Made by a program: the position numbers and the translations under genes | NCBI RefSeq assembly: GCF_001422205.1 | Contig: NZ_LMMJ01000011.1 | Coordinates: 152 to 64,151 of the forward strand | DNA: 64,000 bases | Direction: 5' to 3' | Source: Curtobacterium sp. Leaf261 | Lineage (GTDB): Bacteria; Actinomycetota; Actinomycetes; Actinomycetales; Microbacteriaceae | Part shown: piece by piece, positions 25,891-36,300 of the stretch | Position numbering within the stretch: the stretch's first letter is position 1 | How the letters are laid out: every line of letters begins with the position of its first letter | Notes under the pieces: generated by a model | The model's database searches: none | Seen by the model: only the letters and a program-made list of their open reading frames with translations | Told to the model about the DNA's origin: nothing

Positions 25891-26613
25891 ATGCGGATGC
25901 CCGATGGTCTCACGTTCCGACCGACGACCGAGCCCGGTCCGCGGCCGACGGTGCTCGTCCTCCCGGGCGGTGGCTACGAGGAGTACGGCCGCCCGAGTTC
26001 GGAGCTCCTGGCGGAGTGGTTCGCGAGCATCGGTGTGCATGGCGTCGTGCTCCGGTACCCCGTCGCCCCGCACCGGCACCCCGAGCCGGTCCTCGCGGCA
26101 CGTGCCGCGTTCAGCTGGCTCCGCGGAGGGGGTGCCGCCGAACACGGCCTCGACGTCGACACGGACCGCATCGGCGTCGTCGGCTCGAGCGCGGGTGGGC
26201 ACCTCGCCGCGTGCCTGGCGAACGGCATCGACGACCCGGCGGCGGACCGTCCCGCGTTCTGCATCCTCAGCTACCCCGTCATCTCGATGGAGCACCCGAC
26301 GAGACCGCGCCCGATGGTGAACCTGCTCGGCGAGGACGCGTCATGGCAGCTGCGCCGAGCGCTGTCGATGGAGACCAGGGTCGACGCACGCACGCCCCCG
26401 ACGTTCGTCTGGACCACCGCGGACGACCGCGTCGTCCGCGCATCGAACGCCCTGACCTACGTCGACGCCCTGGTCCGGATGGAGGTCGACGTGGAGTGCC
26501 ACGTCTTCCCGCACGGCCGGCACGGTCTCGGCACCGCGGTGCGCGAGCCGCACACCGGACAGTGGACGCGCCTGGCCGAGAACTGGTTGCGGTACCAGCG
26601 GATGCTGGACTGA
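25891..26613 (+). CDS. Alpha/beta hydrolase, BD-FAE-like esterase
   Basis: 240 residues. The oxyanion motif is LPGGGYEEYG near residue 28, and the nucleophile Ser100 lies in GSSAGGHLAA. A C-terminal HGRHGLG supplies the likely catalytic histidine, with an Asp in TTADDRVV. This pattern matches the BD-FAE/xylan acetylesterase-like group of small carboxylesterases. TAGGCT ends seven bases before the ATG, a leaderless start. No signal peptide is present, so it should act inside the cell on short acyl esters. Its stop codon abuts a 26-bp palindrome. Confidence 0.85.
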   Translation: MRMPDGLTFRPTTEPGPRPTVLVLPGGGYEEYGRPSSELLAEWFASIGVHGVVLRYPVAPHRHPEPVLAARAAFSWLRGGGAAEHGLDVDTDRIGVVGSSAGGHLAACLANGIDDPAADRPAFCILSYPVISMEHPTRPRPMVNLLGEDASWQLRRALSMETRVDARTPPTFVWTTADDRVVRASNALTYVDALVRMEVDVECHVFPHGRHGLGTAVREPHTGQWTRLAENWLRYQRMLD

Positions 26614-26639
26614 CGGACGGGAGGCGCGCCTCCCGTCCG
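26614..26639. repeat. Perfect 26-bp palindrome, minimal member of the GGACGGGAGG family
   Basis: CGGACGGGAGGCG is followed at once by its reverse complement, with no loop. It begins on the base after the esterase stop codon and lies between convergent genes. Confidence 0.9.
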
Positions 26640-26669
26640 GTACGCCGGTGACCGTCCACGGAACGCGAG

Positions 26670-26715
26670 CTTGGCCGCTTCTCGCAGAGAAATACCTCTG
26701 CGAGAAGCGGCCAAG
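26670..26715. repeat. Hairpin of the second dispersed family (TGGCCGCTTCTCGCAG)
   Basis: CTTGGCCGCTTCTCGCAGAG (26670-26689) pairs perfectly with 26696-26715 around AAATAC. A GGTGTTTTGCGG flank follows. The same stem and flank recur at 38958. The element sits between convergent genes; termination in both directions is likely. Confidence 0.9.
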
Positions 26716-26751
26716 TCGGTGTTTTGCGGGGGCGGCGGGGGTGGGGGGGCG

Positions 26752-28371
<1,620 letters not shown>

Positions 28372-28428
28372 TGCACCATCCTGGCACCAGCGCATCCATG
28401 CCGCGCAGCTGCACGCCCCCCGACAGTG

Positions 28429-28442
28429 GTTGCAGCGACAAC
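28429..28442. promoter_or_regulatory. Candidate operator between pgm and the MarR-GNAT gene
   Basis: GTTGCAGCGACAAC is an imperfect palindrome (GTTG-CA-GC-GA-CAAC) eight bases upstream of the TAGGAT -10 box at 28450. It could be the binding site of the MarR domain encoded just downstream. Confidence 0.45.
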
Positions 28443-28462
28443 TTCTCCGTAGGATCGATCCC

Positions 28463-29479
28463 ATGACCGACGACGTGCCCTGGCTCACCCGGCCGCAGCT
28501 CCGTGCGTGGTTGAAGCTCGTCGCGGTCATCGAGCTCCTGCCGTCGGCGCTCGACTCGCAGCTGCAGCGGGACGCCGACCTCACGCACTTCGACTACATG
28601 GTCGTCGCGATGCTGTCCGAGACCGAGGGTCGGACGCTCCGGATGTCCGCACTGGCGTCCAGGACGAACGCGTCGCTCCCGCGGCTGTCCCACGTGGTGT
28701 CCCGCCTGGAGAAGCGCGGGTACGTCAGCCGGTGCGCCGCGCCCGAGGACCGCCGCGCCACCGACGTCCGACTCACCGACGCGGGCTGGGACGCCATCGT
28801 CGGGGCGGCACCCGGACACGTCCGGACGGCCAGGCAGTACGTGATCGACGCGCTGACCGATGAGCAGGTCGGGCAGCTCGACGCGATCACGCGCGCGCTG
28901 CTGGGACGCCTCGACCCCGACGGACGCCTCGCCGCGCTGACCGCCCTCGCCGACGCCGACGGCCCGGGTGCCGCGATCGCGTGCGACGGCACGACGATCC
29001 GGCCGGCCACGATCGACGATCTGCCGACCCTCCGCCGGGCGACGCTCCTCGCGCTCAACTGGACCCCGGGCGACGACGGCGGCGACCGGTTCGCGGACGC
29101 CGACGTCGACCGCCCCGAGTTCGCCCACGGGTTCGCCGGCTTCGACCCCGTCCGGGACCGCGGCGTCATCGCGGACGACGGCGACGGACCGGTCGGCGCG
29201 GCCTGGACCGTGTTCCTCCCGGCGAGCGACCCCGGCTACGGATTCGTCGCCGAGGACGTCCCGGAGCTGACGCTCGCACTGGAGGCCCGTGGTCGCGGTC
29301 GCGGGATCGGCTCGGCACTGCTGGCGGCCGTGCTCGCCGCGGGGCGGGAGGCGTCGTGGCGGGGGATCAGCCTCAGCGTCGAGGACGGGAACGCCGGAGC
29401 ACGGCACCTGTACGAGCGCGCCGGCTTCCGCGTGGTCGGTCGGAACGGCGGCAGCGACACGATGCTCATGGAGTTCTGA
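28463..29479 (+). CDS. MarR-GNAT fusion: winged-helix regulator joined to an N-acetyltransferase
   Basis: 338 residues. The first 150 form a MarR domain ([19 protein letters not shown], then [16 protein letters not shown] and a wing [16 protein letters not shown]). After a short linker, residues 175-338 are a GNAT domain ([51 protein letters not shown]). Fusions of this kind are known, and are thought to couple DNA binding with acetyl transfer. TAGGAT ends seven bases before the ATG, so the transcript is leaderless and the start is firm. Targets are unknown; its own promoter is one candidate. Confidence 0.9.
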   Translation: MTDDVPWLTRPQLRAWLKLVAVIELLPSALDSQLQRDADLTHFDYMVVAMLSETEGRTLRMSALASRTNASLPRLSHVVSRLEKRGYVSRCAAPEDRRATDVRLTDAGWDAIVGAAPGHVRTARQYVIDALTDEQVGQLDAITRALLGRLDPDGRLAALTALADADGPGAAIACDGTTIRPATIDDLPTLRRATLLALNWTPGDDGGDRFADADVDRPEFAHGFAGFDPVRDRGVIADDGDGPVGAAWTVFLPASDPGYGFVAEDVPELTLALEARGRGRGIGSALLAAVLAAGREASWRGISLSVEDGNAGARHLYERAGFRVVGRNGGSDTMLMEF

Positions 29480-29503
29480 CCCCGGCCGCGCTACCGTCGG
29501 GCC

Positions 29504-29890
29504 ATGCCTGAGACCGACATCGGAGCCGCCGCGGAGATCGACGCCTGGATCGCGGGGCCCGGGGACTGGCGCACCGACCGGATGACGACGCTCCGTGCGC
29601 TCATCCTCGGCGTCGACCCCGGCATCGAGGAGACGTGGAAGTGGATGGGCTCGCCGGTGTGGGAGCGCGACGGGATCATCTGCGTCGGCGGCATCTACCA
29701 GGGCAAGGTGAAGCTGACCTTCCACCGTGGCGCCGCCCTCGAGGATCCGACGGGGCTGTTCAACGCGGAGCTGAACGGCAACCAGCGCCGGGCGATCGAC
29801 TTCCCGGAGGACGCCGTCGTCGACGAGGACGCGCTCCGCGCCCTGATCCGCGCCGCGATCGCACACAACCAGGCGCGGCGCGCCCGCTGA
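29504..29890 (+). CDS. DUF1801 domain protein
   Basis: 128 residues, a complete DUF1801 (YdhG-like) domain: LRALILGVDPGIEETWKW, GSPVWERDGIICVGGIYQGKVKLTFHRGA and the final helix DEDALRALIRAAIAHNQ. TACCGT lies seven bases before the ATG at 29504, suggesting its own leaderless promoter although only 24 bp follow the previous stop. The family is related to iron-sulfur assembly protein Fra/YdhG-like folds, but its role in bacteria is not defined. Cytoplasmic. Confidence 0.88.
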   Translation: MPETDIGAAAEIDAWIAGPGDWRTDRMTTLRALILGVDPGIEETWKWMGSPVWERDGIICVGGIYQGKVKLTFHRGAALEDPTGLFNAELNGNQRRAIDFPEDAVVDEDALRALIRAAIAHNQARRAR

Positions 29891-29899
29891 CGGACCGAC

Positions 29900-29941
29900 G
29901 GACTGGAGGGACGGTGCCAGGCCGCCCCGTCCCTCCCGTCC
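29900..29941. repeat. GGACTGGAGG-family hairpin next to the pheA -10 box
   Basis: Arms at 29900-29914 and 29927-29941 pair with one mismatch. The right arm ends three bases before the TAGGCT -10 box of pheA (29944), so the element lies between DUF1801 and pheA and occupies the pheA -35 region. Confidence 0.85.
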
Positions 29942-29956
29942 AATAGGCTCGGCGGC

Positions 29957-30922
29957 ATGCCCAGCCCTGCCGACGCCCCGTCCGAGACGTACAGCTACCT
30001 CGGCCCCGCCGGCACGTTCACCGAGGCCGCCCTCAAGCAGGTCGAGGCGGCGGCCGGCAAGCCGTGGCGGAGCGTCAACAACGTCGGCGAGGCCCTCGAC
30101 GACGTGATGACCGGCCGGAGCGTCGGCGCCGTGATCGCGATCGAGAACAGCGTCGACGGCGGCGTCAGCGCGACGCAGGACGCCCTGGCGCGGATCCCCG
30201 GGGTCCGGATCATCGGCGAGTACCTCGTCCCCGTGGACTTCGTGCTCGTCGCCCGGCACGGCACGGCCCTCGCCGACGTCCGGACCATCAACGCGCACCC
30301 CGTCGCCTACGCGCAGAGCCACCGCTGGCTCGAGGCGAACGTCCGTGGGCACGGACACATCCCGTCGTCGTCGAACGTCGCCGCGGCGGCCTCCCTGCTC
30401 GACCCCGTCGCCGGTGCCGTCGCGGACGCCGCGATCGCACCCCCGGGGATCACGGACCATCACGACCTCGCCGTGCTCGCCGAGCACATCGGCGACAACG
30501 CCTCGGCGGTCACCCGGTTCGTGCTCGTCACCAGGAGCCTCGCGCTGCCAGAGCGCACCGGTGCCGACAAGACGAGCGTCGTGGTCGAGCTGCCGGACGA
30601 CCGATCCGGCGCGCTCGTCGACATGCTCGAGCAGTTCGCGACGCGCGGGATCAACATGGGGCTGCTGTCCTCGCGGCCGATCGGGGACGAGCTCGGCCGG
30701 TACCGGTTCGTCATCGACCTCGACGGGCACATCCACGACGAACGGGTCGCTGACGCGCTGCTCGGGCTCCGACGGTTCAGCCCCCGGGTGACCTTCCTCG
30801 GGTCCTACCCGCGGGCCGACGGTGTCTCGTCGGTGGTGCGGACCCGGTACCGCGACGAGGACTTCATCGAGGCCAGGGGCTGGCTCCGCGCGATCCTGGC
30901 CGGCGAGCCGGGCGAGGAGTAG
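29957..30922 (+). CDS. pheA: Prephenate dehydratase
   Basis: 321 residues, a monofunctional PheA. The catalytic domain runs from YLGPAGTFTEAAL to the TRF motif (AVTRFVLVTR, about residue 193), with AIENSVDGGVSAT binding substrate. The last 110 residues are an ACT domain (TSVVVELPDDRSGALVDML, then GINMGLLSSRPIG) for feedback control by phenylalanine; LSSRPI replaces the commoner ESRP. The enzyme turns prephenate into phenylpyruvate. TAGGCT ends seven bases before the ATG. It overlaps no neighbour and is probably transcribed alone. Confidence 0.96.
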   Translation: MPSPADAPSETYSYLGPAGTFTEAALKQVEAAAGKPWRSVNNVGEALDDVMTGRSVGAVIAIENSVDGGVSATQDALARIPGVRIIGEYLVPVDFVLVARHGTALADVRTINAHPVAYAQSHRWLEANVRGHGHIPSSSNVAAAASLLDPVAGAVADAAIAPPGITDHHDLAVLAEHIGDNASAVTRFVLVTRSLALPERTGADKTSVVVELPDDRSGALVDMLEQFATRGINMGLLSSRPIGDELGRYRFVIDLDGHIHDERVADALLGLRRFSPRVTFLGSYPRADGVSSVVRTRYRDEDFIEARGWLRAILAGEPGEE

Positions 30923-30963
30923 CGGCGCCGCCGGTCGGCACCGCACCGTCGTCCGTACGGGAA

Positions 30964-31000
30964 ACCGCTCCCCAGTGCGGTGTCCCGTCCGGAGAGCGGT
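30964..31000. terminator. Weak hairpin between pheA and the diacylglycerol kinase gene
   Basis: ACCGCTC (30964-30970) pairs with GAGCGGT (30994-31000). The 7-bp stem lies between convergent genes. The loop of 23 bases makes this a modest candidate. Confidence 0.4.
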
Positions 31001-31045
31001 GCGATGCGATGGCCTCGGGGAATCGAGCCGGGCGGACGGGCGGGG

Positions 31046-32092
31046 TCAGACGTGCAGCACGTGGCCGACCGGCACCCGCACGCGGAGCGACGCAGCCTCG
31101 ACCTGCGCACGGAACGCACTGATCCGGCCGACCGAGTCGCCGTCGATCTCGAACTCGTCGGGCTTGTCGAGGCGCACCGTGAGCTCCTGCCCGCGCATGT
31201 AGCGGAGCGGGCGCTCGGAGCCCGCGCGGGAGATGATCCGCTGCCCGACCACGGTCTTGCCGAGCTTCGTCCGACTGACCCGCCGGAGGGCCGCGTTCTC
31301 CCAGAACAACCGTGCCCCGATGCGCATCCACCCCCACACGCTCCGGGGCCGCATCGCGACGATGTCGAACACGCCGTCGTCGATCGAGGCCTCCGGGAGC
31401 AGGAGCATGTTCGCCTGCAGGGTGCCGCAGTTCCCGACGATGAGCGCGTGCGCGCGGAGGGACTTCGCACCCTCGTCGTCGAGACGGTAGCGGAAGTCGA
31501 CGGCGTCGAGGTCGCGGAGGGATCGGGCGACCGCGTCGACGTAGGCGAGCCATCCGACGCGCTTCTTGAGCTGCGGCCTGGTGTTCGCGAGCATCCGCGC
31601 GTCGAGCCCGAGCCCGGCCATCACGAGGAAGCCGTGGCGCTCGCGGGACCCGTCCTCGCGCTCGATGCCGATCTGTCCGAAGTCGATCTCGCGGTCCTCG
31701 CCGTGGAACATGGCGCGCGCGCTCTCGCCGAGGTCGTCGATCGGCAGCCGCATGTTCCGGGCCAGCAGGTTGCCGGTGCCCGACGGCAGGAGAGCGAGCG
31801 CTGCGTCGGAGCCGTGCACGACCTCGGCGACGAGCCGCGTGGTGCCGTCCCCGCCCGCGGCCGCGACGACGTCCGCACCCGCCGCGAGAGCTGCCCGTGC
31901 CATGCCGCCGCCGGGGTCGTCGACGGTGGTCGCGAACCAGAGGCTCTCGTTCCACCCCGCGTCCTGCTCGTACCGCGCGATCGTGCGCTGCAGGGTGGGC
32001 AGGTGCACCTTGACCGGGTTGTAGACGATGGCGGCGGTCCGCTGGGTGGTCGCCGGCGCCTCCGCGGCCGCGGAGTCGGTGGGCGTCGTCAT
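31046..32092 (-). CDS. Diacylglycerol kinase family lipid kinase
   Basis: 348 residues. YNPVKVH at residues 24-30 and GGDGTTRLVAEVV from residue 80 are the nucleotide-binding motifs of the DAGK/sphingosine-kinase catalytic domain; PSGTGNLLARNM follows. Typical product-side sequence (GLGLDARML, LPEASIDDGVFDIV) fills the beta-rich C-terminal domain. It should phosphorylate diacylglycerol or a related lipid at the membrane using ATP. On the minus strand TAGCGT ends seven bases before the ATG, setting the start at 32092. The physiological lipid is uncertain; YegS-like activity is the alternative. Confidence 0.9.
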   Translation of the reverse strand: MTTPTDSAAAEAPATTQRTAAIVYNPVKVHLPTLQRTIARYEQDAGWNESLWFATTVDDPGGGMARAALAAGADVVAAAGGDGTTRLVAEVVHGSDAALALLPSGTGNLLARNMRLPIDDLGESARAMFHGEDREIDFGQIGIEREDGSRERHGFLVMAGLGLDARMLANTRPQLKKRVGWLAYVDAVARSLRDLDAVDFRYRLDDEGAKSLRAHALIVGNCGTLQANMLLLPEASIDDGVFDIVAMRPRSVWGWMRIGARLFWENAALRRVSRTKLGKTVVGQRIISRAGSERPLRYMRGQELTVRLDKPDEFEIDGDSVGRISAFRAQVEAASLRVRVPVGHVLHV

Positions 32093-32135
32093 GCCGACAA
32101 CGCTACTGGTCGCCCGTGCGGTCCGGCGCCACGGT

Positions 32136-32179
32136 CGGAGGGGAGGGACGGTGCCAGGCCGCACCGTCCCTCCCCTCCG
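32136..32179. repeat. GGGGAGGGACGG hairpin between divergent dagK-like gene and serS
   Basis: Arms 32136-32154 and 32161-32179 pair perfectly over 19 bp around CAGGCC. The sequence is a variant of the GGACGGGAGG family. It sits between divergent genes, about 45 bp from each transcription start. Confidence 0.85.
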
Positions 32180-32231
32180 GCGGTGGTCCGGACCGATGCT
32201 CCGGTCCACCTGCCCTGGGTAGGATGACCCG

Positions 32232-33494
32232 GTGATCGACCCACAGCTCCTCCGCGACCACCCGGACGTCATCAAGGCATCGCAGGAAGCCCGCGGGGAC
32301 TCCGTGAGCCTCGTCGACGACGCACTCGCCGCCGACACCGCCAAGCGGACCGCGATCTCCGCGTTCGAAGCGCTGCGTGCCCAGCAGAACGCCTTCGGTC
32401 GGACCGTCGCGACCGCGCCCAAGGAGCAGAAGAAGGCCCTCGTCCTGCAGGCGCAGGCGCTCGCGAGCCAGGTGAAGGAGGCGCAGGCCACCGTCACCGA
32501 GACCGACGAGACCTTCCGGCGGGTCGTCGGGGCACTCGCGAACCCGATCATCGACGGCGTGCCGGCCGGTGGCGAGGAGGCGTTCGACACCCTGCGGACC
32601 ATCGGCACGAAGCCGACGTTCGACTTCGAGCCGAAGGACCACGCGGACCTCGGCGAGCACCTCGGCATCATCGACATCCCCCGTGGGACGAAGGTCTCCG
32701 GATCGCGCTTCTACTTCCTGCGCGGGCTCGGAGCCCGGCTCGAGATCGCGCTCATGAACCTCGGACTCGACCGCGCGATCGAGCACGGCTTCGAGCCGCT
32801 CATCACGCCGACGCTCGTGCGCCCGGAGACCATGGCCGGTACCGGTTTCCTCGGCGAGCACGCCGACGAGATCTACCACCTGCCGGCCGACGACCTCTAC
32901 CTGACCGGCACGAGCGAGGTCGCACTCGCCGGTTTCCACAGCGACGAGATCCTCGACGTCTCCGACGGACCGATCCGCTACGCCGGCTGGTCGACGTGCT
33001 ACCGGCGCGAGGCCGGGTCCGCGGGCAAGGACAACCGCGGGATCCTCCGGGTGCACCAGTTCAACAAGCTCGAGATGTTCTCCTACGTGCACCCCGACCT
33101 CGCAGCGGCCGAGCACGAGAAGCTCGTGTCGTACCAGGAGAGCATGCTCGGGGACCTCGGGCTGCACTACCGGGTGATCGACGTCGCCGCCGGGGACCTC
33201 GGCCAGAGCGCCGCCCGGAAGTTCGACATCGAGGCGTGGGTGCCGACGCAGGACACGTTCCGCGAGCTCACCTCGACCTCGAACTGCACGACGTTCCAGG
33301 CGCGACGCCTCGACATCCGGTACCGCACGGAGTCCGGCAAGACCGCGCCCGTCGCCACGCTGAACGGCACACTCGCGACCACCAGGTGGCTCGTCGCGAT
33401 CCTCGAGACGCACCAGCAGGCCGACGGATCGGTCGTGGTGCCCGAGGTGCTCCGGCCGTACCTCGGCGGCGTCGAGGTGATCGAACCCCGATGA
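32232..33494 (+). CDS. serS: Seryl-tRNA synthetase
   Basis: 420 residues. The N-terminal 105 form the long antiparallel coiled coil that grips the tRNA-Ser variable arm. Class II motifs follow: motif 1 near [14 protein letters not shown], the serine-binding [15 protein letters not shown], motif 2 [22 protein letters not shown], and motif 3 [15 protein letters not shown]. The GTG at 32232 is preceded by TAGGAT at six bases, so the mRNA has no leader and cannot carry a T-box. The downstream HAD gene overlaps the stop by four bases. A tRNA-Ser(UGA) gene lies 1 kb further on, followed by a second tRNA-Ser elsewhere in the window. Confidence 0.97.
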   Translation: MIDPQLLRDHPDVIKASQEARGDSVSLVDDALAADTAKRTAISAFEALRAQQNAFGRTVATAPKEQKKALVLQAQALASQVKEAQATVTETDETFRRVVGALANPIIDGVPAGGEEAFDTLRTIGTKPTFDFEPKDHADLGEHLGIIDIPRGTKVSGSRFYFLRGLGARLEIALMNLGLDRAIEHGFEPLITPTLVRPETMAGTGFLGEHADEIYHLPADDLYLTGTSEVALAGFHSDEILDVSDGPIRYAGWSTCYRREAGSAGKDNRGILRVHQFNKLEMFSYVHPDLAAAEHEKLVSYQESMLGDLGLHYRVIDVAAGDLGQSAARKFDIEAWVPTQDTFRELTSTSNCTTFQARRLDIRYRTESGKTAPVATLNGTLATTRWLVAILETHQQADGSVVVPEVLRPYLGGVEVIEPR

Positions 33495-34387
33495 GCGCTC
33501 CTGCCGCAGGTGCCGCTGCCGGGACCCACGCGCTCCGGGCCAAGCGCTGGCTCGTCGCCCTCGACGTCGACGGCACCGTGATGCGCGAGGACGGTGTGAT
33601 CACCGAGCCGGTCGTCGCCGCGGTCCAGGCCGTGGCCGAGGCGGGGCACGACATCATGCTCTCCACGGGGCGCAGCGCCTCGATGACGGTGCCGCTGCTC
33701 GCCCGGCTCGGGATCCGTCCGCGGTTCCTGGTGTGCGCGAACGGTGCGATCACGCTCGAGCGGATCGACGAGGTCCCGAACGGTCAGGACGTCGCCGTCG
33801 ACGTCACCGGCGCCGAGCCCCTCGACGGGTACCGCCGGGCCTTCGTGGAGTCGTTCGACCCGACGGAGGTGCTGCAGACGATCCGCGGGCACCTGGACGA
33901 CGCGGCGTACGGCGTCGAGGACGCGACCGGCCACTACCGCGTGTCCGGCACCTTCCCGCGCGAGAGCCTGAACGCCACGATGGACCACGTCGACTTCGAC
34001 GAGCTCTTCGGGGTGAACGCGTGCCGTGTCGTCGTCATCTCCCCGGACCACGGGCTCGAGGAGTTCCTCCAGATCATGGACCGGATGGGCCTCGCACGGG
34101 TGTCGTACAACGTCGGCTGGACCGCATGGCTCGACATCGCACCCGAGGGCGTGACGAAGGCGACCGCGATGGAACGCGTCCGCGAGCTGCTCGACATCCC
34201 GCGGTCGCGGGTGTTCGCTGCCGGTGACGGCCGCAACGACATCGACATGCTCCGCTGGGCGGGGACCTCCGGGCGCGGTGTCGTGATGGGGCAGGCACCC
34301 GAGGACGTCGTCGATGCCGGGAGCGAGCTCACGGGGACCGTGCAGGCAGACGGTCTCGCCGCAGCGCTCGCGACCCTCGACCGGTAG
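33491..34387 (+). CDS. HAD-superfamily phosphatase (Cof type)
   Basis: 298 residues. Motif I is [10 protein letters not shown] with nucleophile Asp25 and Asp27; motif II is LSTGRS, and motifs III-IV are [10 protein letters not shown] and [12 protein letters not shown]. The large C2-type cap (residues 90-230) marks the Cof/YidA group, which dephosphorylates sugar phosphates or flavin cofactors. The ATG overlaps the serS stop (ATGA), so translation is coupled; this serS-HAD pairing is common in actinobacteria. Substrate uncertain. Confidence 0.9.
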   Translation: MSAPAAGAAAGTHALRAKRWLVALDVDGTVMREDGVITEPVVAAVQAVAEAGHDIMLSTGRSASMTVPLLARLGIRPRFLVCANGAITLERIDEVPNGQDVAVDVTGAEPLDGYRRAFVESFDPTEVLQTIRGHLDDAAYGVEDATGHYRVSGTFPRESLNATMDHVDFDELFGVNACRVVVISPDHGLEEFLQIMDRMGLARVSYNVGWTAWLDIAPEGVTKATAMERVRELLDIPRSRVFAAGDGRNDIDMLRWAGTSGRGVVMGQAPEDVVDAGSELTGTVQADGLAAALATLDR

Positions 34388-34481
34388 CGCTCCATCGATA
34401 GCCCTCGGCCGGTCGTCCTCGGCCCGGCTGTCGGTACACTCGGAGGCGGTCCGGTGCACTCCCGCGGGTGCGCACCGATCG

Positions 34482-34566
34482 GGAGGGTTGTCCGAGTGGC
34501 CGATGGAGCTTGTCTTGAAAACAAGTGGGCAGCGATGTCTCAAGGGTTCGAATCCCTTACCCTCCG
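34482..34566 (+). tRNA. tRNA-Ser (anticodon UGA)
   Basis: Acceptor arms GGAGGGT (34482-34488) and ACCCTCC (34559-34565) pair, with discriminator G. The anticodon stem CTTGT/ACAAG encloses loop CTTGAAA, anticodon TGA. A long variable arm follows, as expected for serine, and the T arm reads AAGGGTTCGAATCCCTT. The 3' CCA is not encoded. It reads UCN codons. Confidence 0.97.
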
Positions 34567-34660
34567 CCGTTGTCCAGGAGACGCATGTCGCCCGGACTGG
34601 GGCTGAAGCGACGTCGGTGGCGTGCGGGAGGATCGGGGGGCCGCCTCCGGAAGGACCTCT

Positions 34661-35092
34661 GTGCTCTCGATCACCTACCTCAGTGACGCCACGACCCCGT
34701 TCGACGACGACCAGCTCGCCGTGCTGCTCCTCGGGAGCCGCGCGAACAACGCGCGTGACGGCCTGTCTGGTCTCCTGCTCCACCGCATGGGCCGCTTCAT
34801 GCAGGTGCTCGAGGGCCCGGATGAGGTCGTGCGCCGCCGGTACGCCGTGATCGAGCGGGATCCGCGGCACGGCCGGGTGCAGATCCTCGCGGAGGAGACG
34901 CTTCCCGAACGACGGTTCGGCGCCTGGTCGATGGGGTACCAACCGCTGACCGACGCACTCGCCCACGAGCTGCCGGGCTACAACGACTTCTTCTCCGACG
35001 CGGGAGCGCTGCCGACGGACGACCGTGCGTCGAAGGTCGCGGCGATGCTGATGTGGTTCCGCAACCACCCGGTGGCCGCCGCGCACGTCTGA
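34661..35092 (+). CDS. BLUF-domain blue-light photoreceptor
   Basis: 143 residues, almost entirely a BLUF domain. The key residues fall at the same spacing as in AppA: Tyr6 (SITYLS), Asn30 (RANNARDG), Gln48 (FMQVLEG), Trp89 and Met91 (FGAWSMGY). These bind FAD and rearrange hydrogen bonds after blue light. GGAAGGA lies six bases before the GTG at 34661, which I prefer over an earlier in-frame start at 34622. No output domain is fused, so the signal must pass to a partner protein. The last 45 residues form the usual two capping helices. It is transcribed away from tRNA-Ser, with 94 bp between. Confidence 0.93.
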   Translation: MLSITYLSDATTPFDDDQLAVLLLGSRANNARDGLSGLLLHRMGRFMQVLEGPDEVVRRRYAVIERDPRHGRVQILAEETLPERRFGAWSMGYQPLTDALAHELPGYNDFFSDAGALPTDDRASKVAAMLMWFRNHPVAAAHV

Positions 35093-35138
35093 GCATCAAC
35101 CAGGGGTGCGCGCGGTTCCAGCGGTCGAGTCCATGGAA

Positions 35139-35160
35139 CGGGACGGCCCTGCTCGTCCCG
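35139..35160. terminator. Short hairpin after the BLUF gene
   Basis: CGGGACG (35139-35145) and CGTCCCG (35154-35160) pair around an eight-base loop, 47 bases after the BLUF stop and before the next promoter. Confidence 0.5.
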
Positions 35161-35242
35161 CTCCGCGCCTCCAGACCGTCCGATCGGGGTCGCGGCGTCA
35201 TGCCGCCACCGTACCGACCGCGGTCTCGGTATCGTTCTGACC

Positions 35243-36097
35243 ATGCTGGGGTGGGCGGACGTCGGGCTGTCGGCAGCGCAGGTGTCGTTCGTCGAGCAGC
35301 GCCTGCCGGGTGCGCGGCTCGTCCGGGACCTGTCATGGGGGCTGTTCGACAACCACGTCGCCGAGGTCCTCGCACACGGTGCCACGTTCGTGGTCAAGGC
35401 GGGCGGGCCGGCCAACCACCACATCCGCCGGGAGATCCTGGCGCACGAGTCGTGGACGGCGGAGCTCGCGGGGCGGGGGCTGACCTCGCGGATGGTGGCC
35501 GCCGACCGCGAGCAGGGTGTGCTCGTGCTGGAGTACCTGCCGGGGGAGCTCGTCGAGGGGATGCCAGCCGAACACCATCCCGACACGTACGAGCAGGCGG
35601 GCCGGCTGCTCCGCGCATTCCACGCGCAGCGATCCGAGCCGAGCGACGATCACGAGGCGCGGGAGACGGCGCGGTCCCTGCGGTCACTCGACGGTGAGCA
35701 CCGGATCGATGCGGCCTCGGTGGCGGAGGCCCGGTCCGTCCTCGAGCGCGACACGCCTCGGCCGGTCGTCCTCGTCCCGACGCACGGCGACTGGCAACCG
35801 CGGAACTGGCTGGTCGACCACGGAGTCGTGCGCGTCATCGACTTCGGACGGTTCGGCTTCCGGCCGGCGTCCGCCGACCTCGTGCGGTTGGACTCGAAGC
35901 AGTGGGCCGGGCATCCGGAGCTCGCCGACGCGTTCTTCGCCGGGTACGGCACCGATCCCCGTGAGCCGGACCTGTGGCGGATCGCCCGGCTCCGCGAGGC
36001 GATCGGCACCGCCGTGTGGGCGTACGAGGTCGGTGACGAGCGGTTCGAGGAGCACGGTCACCGGATGCTGGCCGAGGCGCTCCCCCGGTTCCGGTGA
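35243..36097 (+). CDS. Phosphotransferase of the APH (aminoglycoside phosphotransferase-like) family
   Basis: 284 residues with the protein-kinase-like fold. FVVKAG supplies the ATP-binding lysine, the hinge reads VLVLEYLPG, the catalytic loop is THGDWQPRNWLVD (HGDxxxxN), and the metal-binding segment is VIDFGRFGF, where DFG replaces the usual DWE/D. TATCGT ends eight bases before the ATG at 35243. The family covers antibiotic kinases but also many choline, homoserine and sugar kinases; nothing here points to resistance. Cytoplasmic. Confidence 0.88.
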   Translation: MLGWADVGLSAAQVSFVEQRLPGARLVRDLSWGLFDNHVAEVLAHGATFVVKAGGPANHHIRREILAHESWTAELAGRGLTSRMVAADREQGVLVLEYLPGELVEGMPAEHHPDTYEQAGRLLRAFHAQRSEPSDDHEARETARSLRSLDGEHRIDAASVAEARSVLERDTPRPVVLVPTHGDWQPRNWLVDHGVVRVIDFGRFGFRPASADLVRLDSKQWAGHPELADAFFAGYGTDPREPDLWRIARLREAIGTAVWAYEVGDERFEEHGHRMLAEALPRFR

Positions 36098-36194
36098 GCC
36101 CGGTCACGGCCTGCGTGTCGGACCGCAGTGTGCCGGGTCAGACAGCGGTGCGCATCCGACCTGTGGATCGCACTCACGGGAGCGCCCGCCGTGT

Positions 36195-36290
36195 TAAGCT
36201 CGCTGTAAGTGGATTGGGAATGCCCGATCGGCGTCGTGCCCCTTGGACTGCCAGGGGGCACTTCGCTTTCTGCCCGGGAGTCCGGTTGCG
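36195..36290 (+). ncRNA. Candidate structured RNA beside the DUF3800 remnant
   Basis: A relatively AT-rich segment starts with TAAGCT (36195-36200), a possible -10 box, and contains GTGCCCC (36236-36242) pairing with GGGGCAC (36254-36260) around an 11-base loop. It lies just past the 3' end of the truncated DUF3800 gene, where a terminator for the minus strand is the plainer reading. Conserved RNA motifs have been catalogued next to DUF3800 genes, hence the suggestion; I cannot match it to one of them. Confidence 0.3.
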
Positions 36291-36300
36291 ACATCGAGTG

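Noticed and set aside
34388..34481. T-box or other leader RNA linked to serS and tRNA-Ser
   Set aside because: serS appears leaderless and the segment before the tRNA shows no specifier or antiterminator structure.
35243..36097. Antibiotic resistance kinase
   Set aside because: APH-like motifs are present, but the family is broad and nothing in sequence or context indicates aminoglycoside as substrate.
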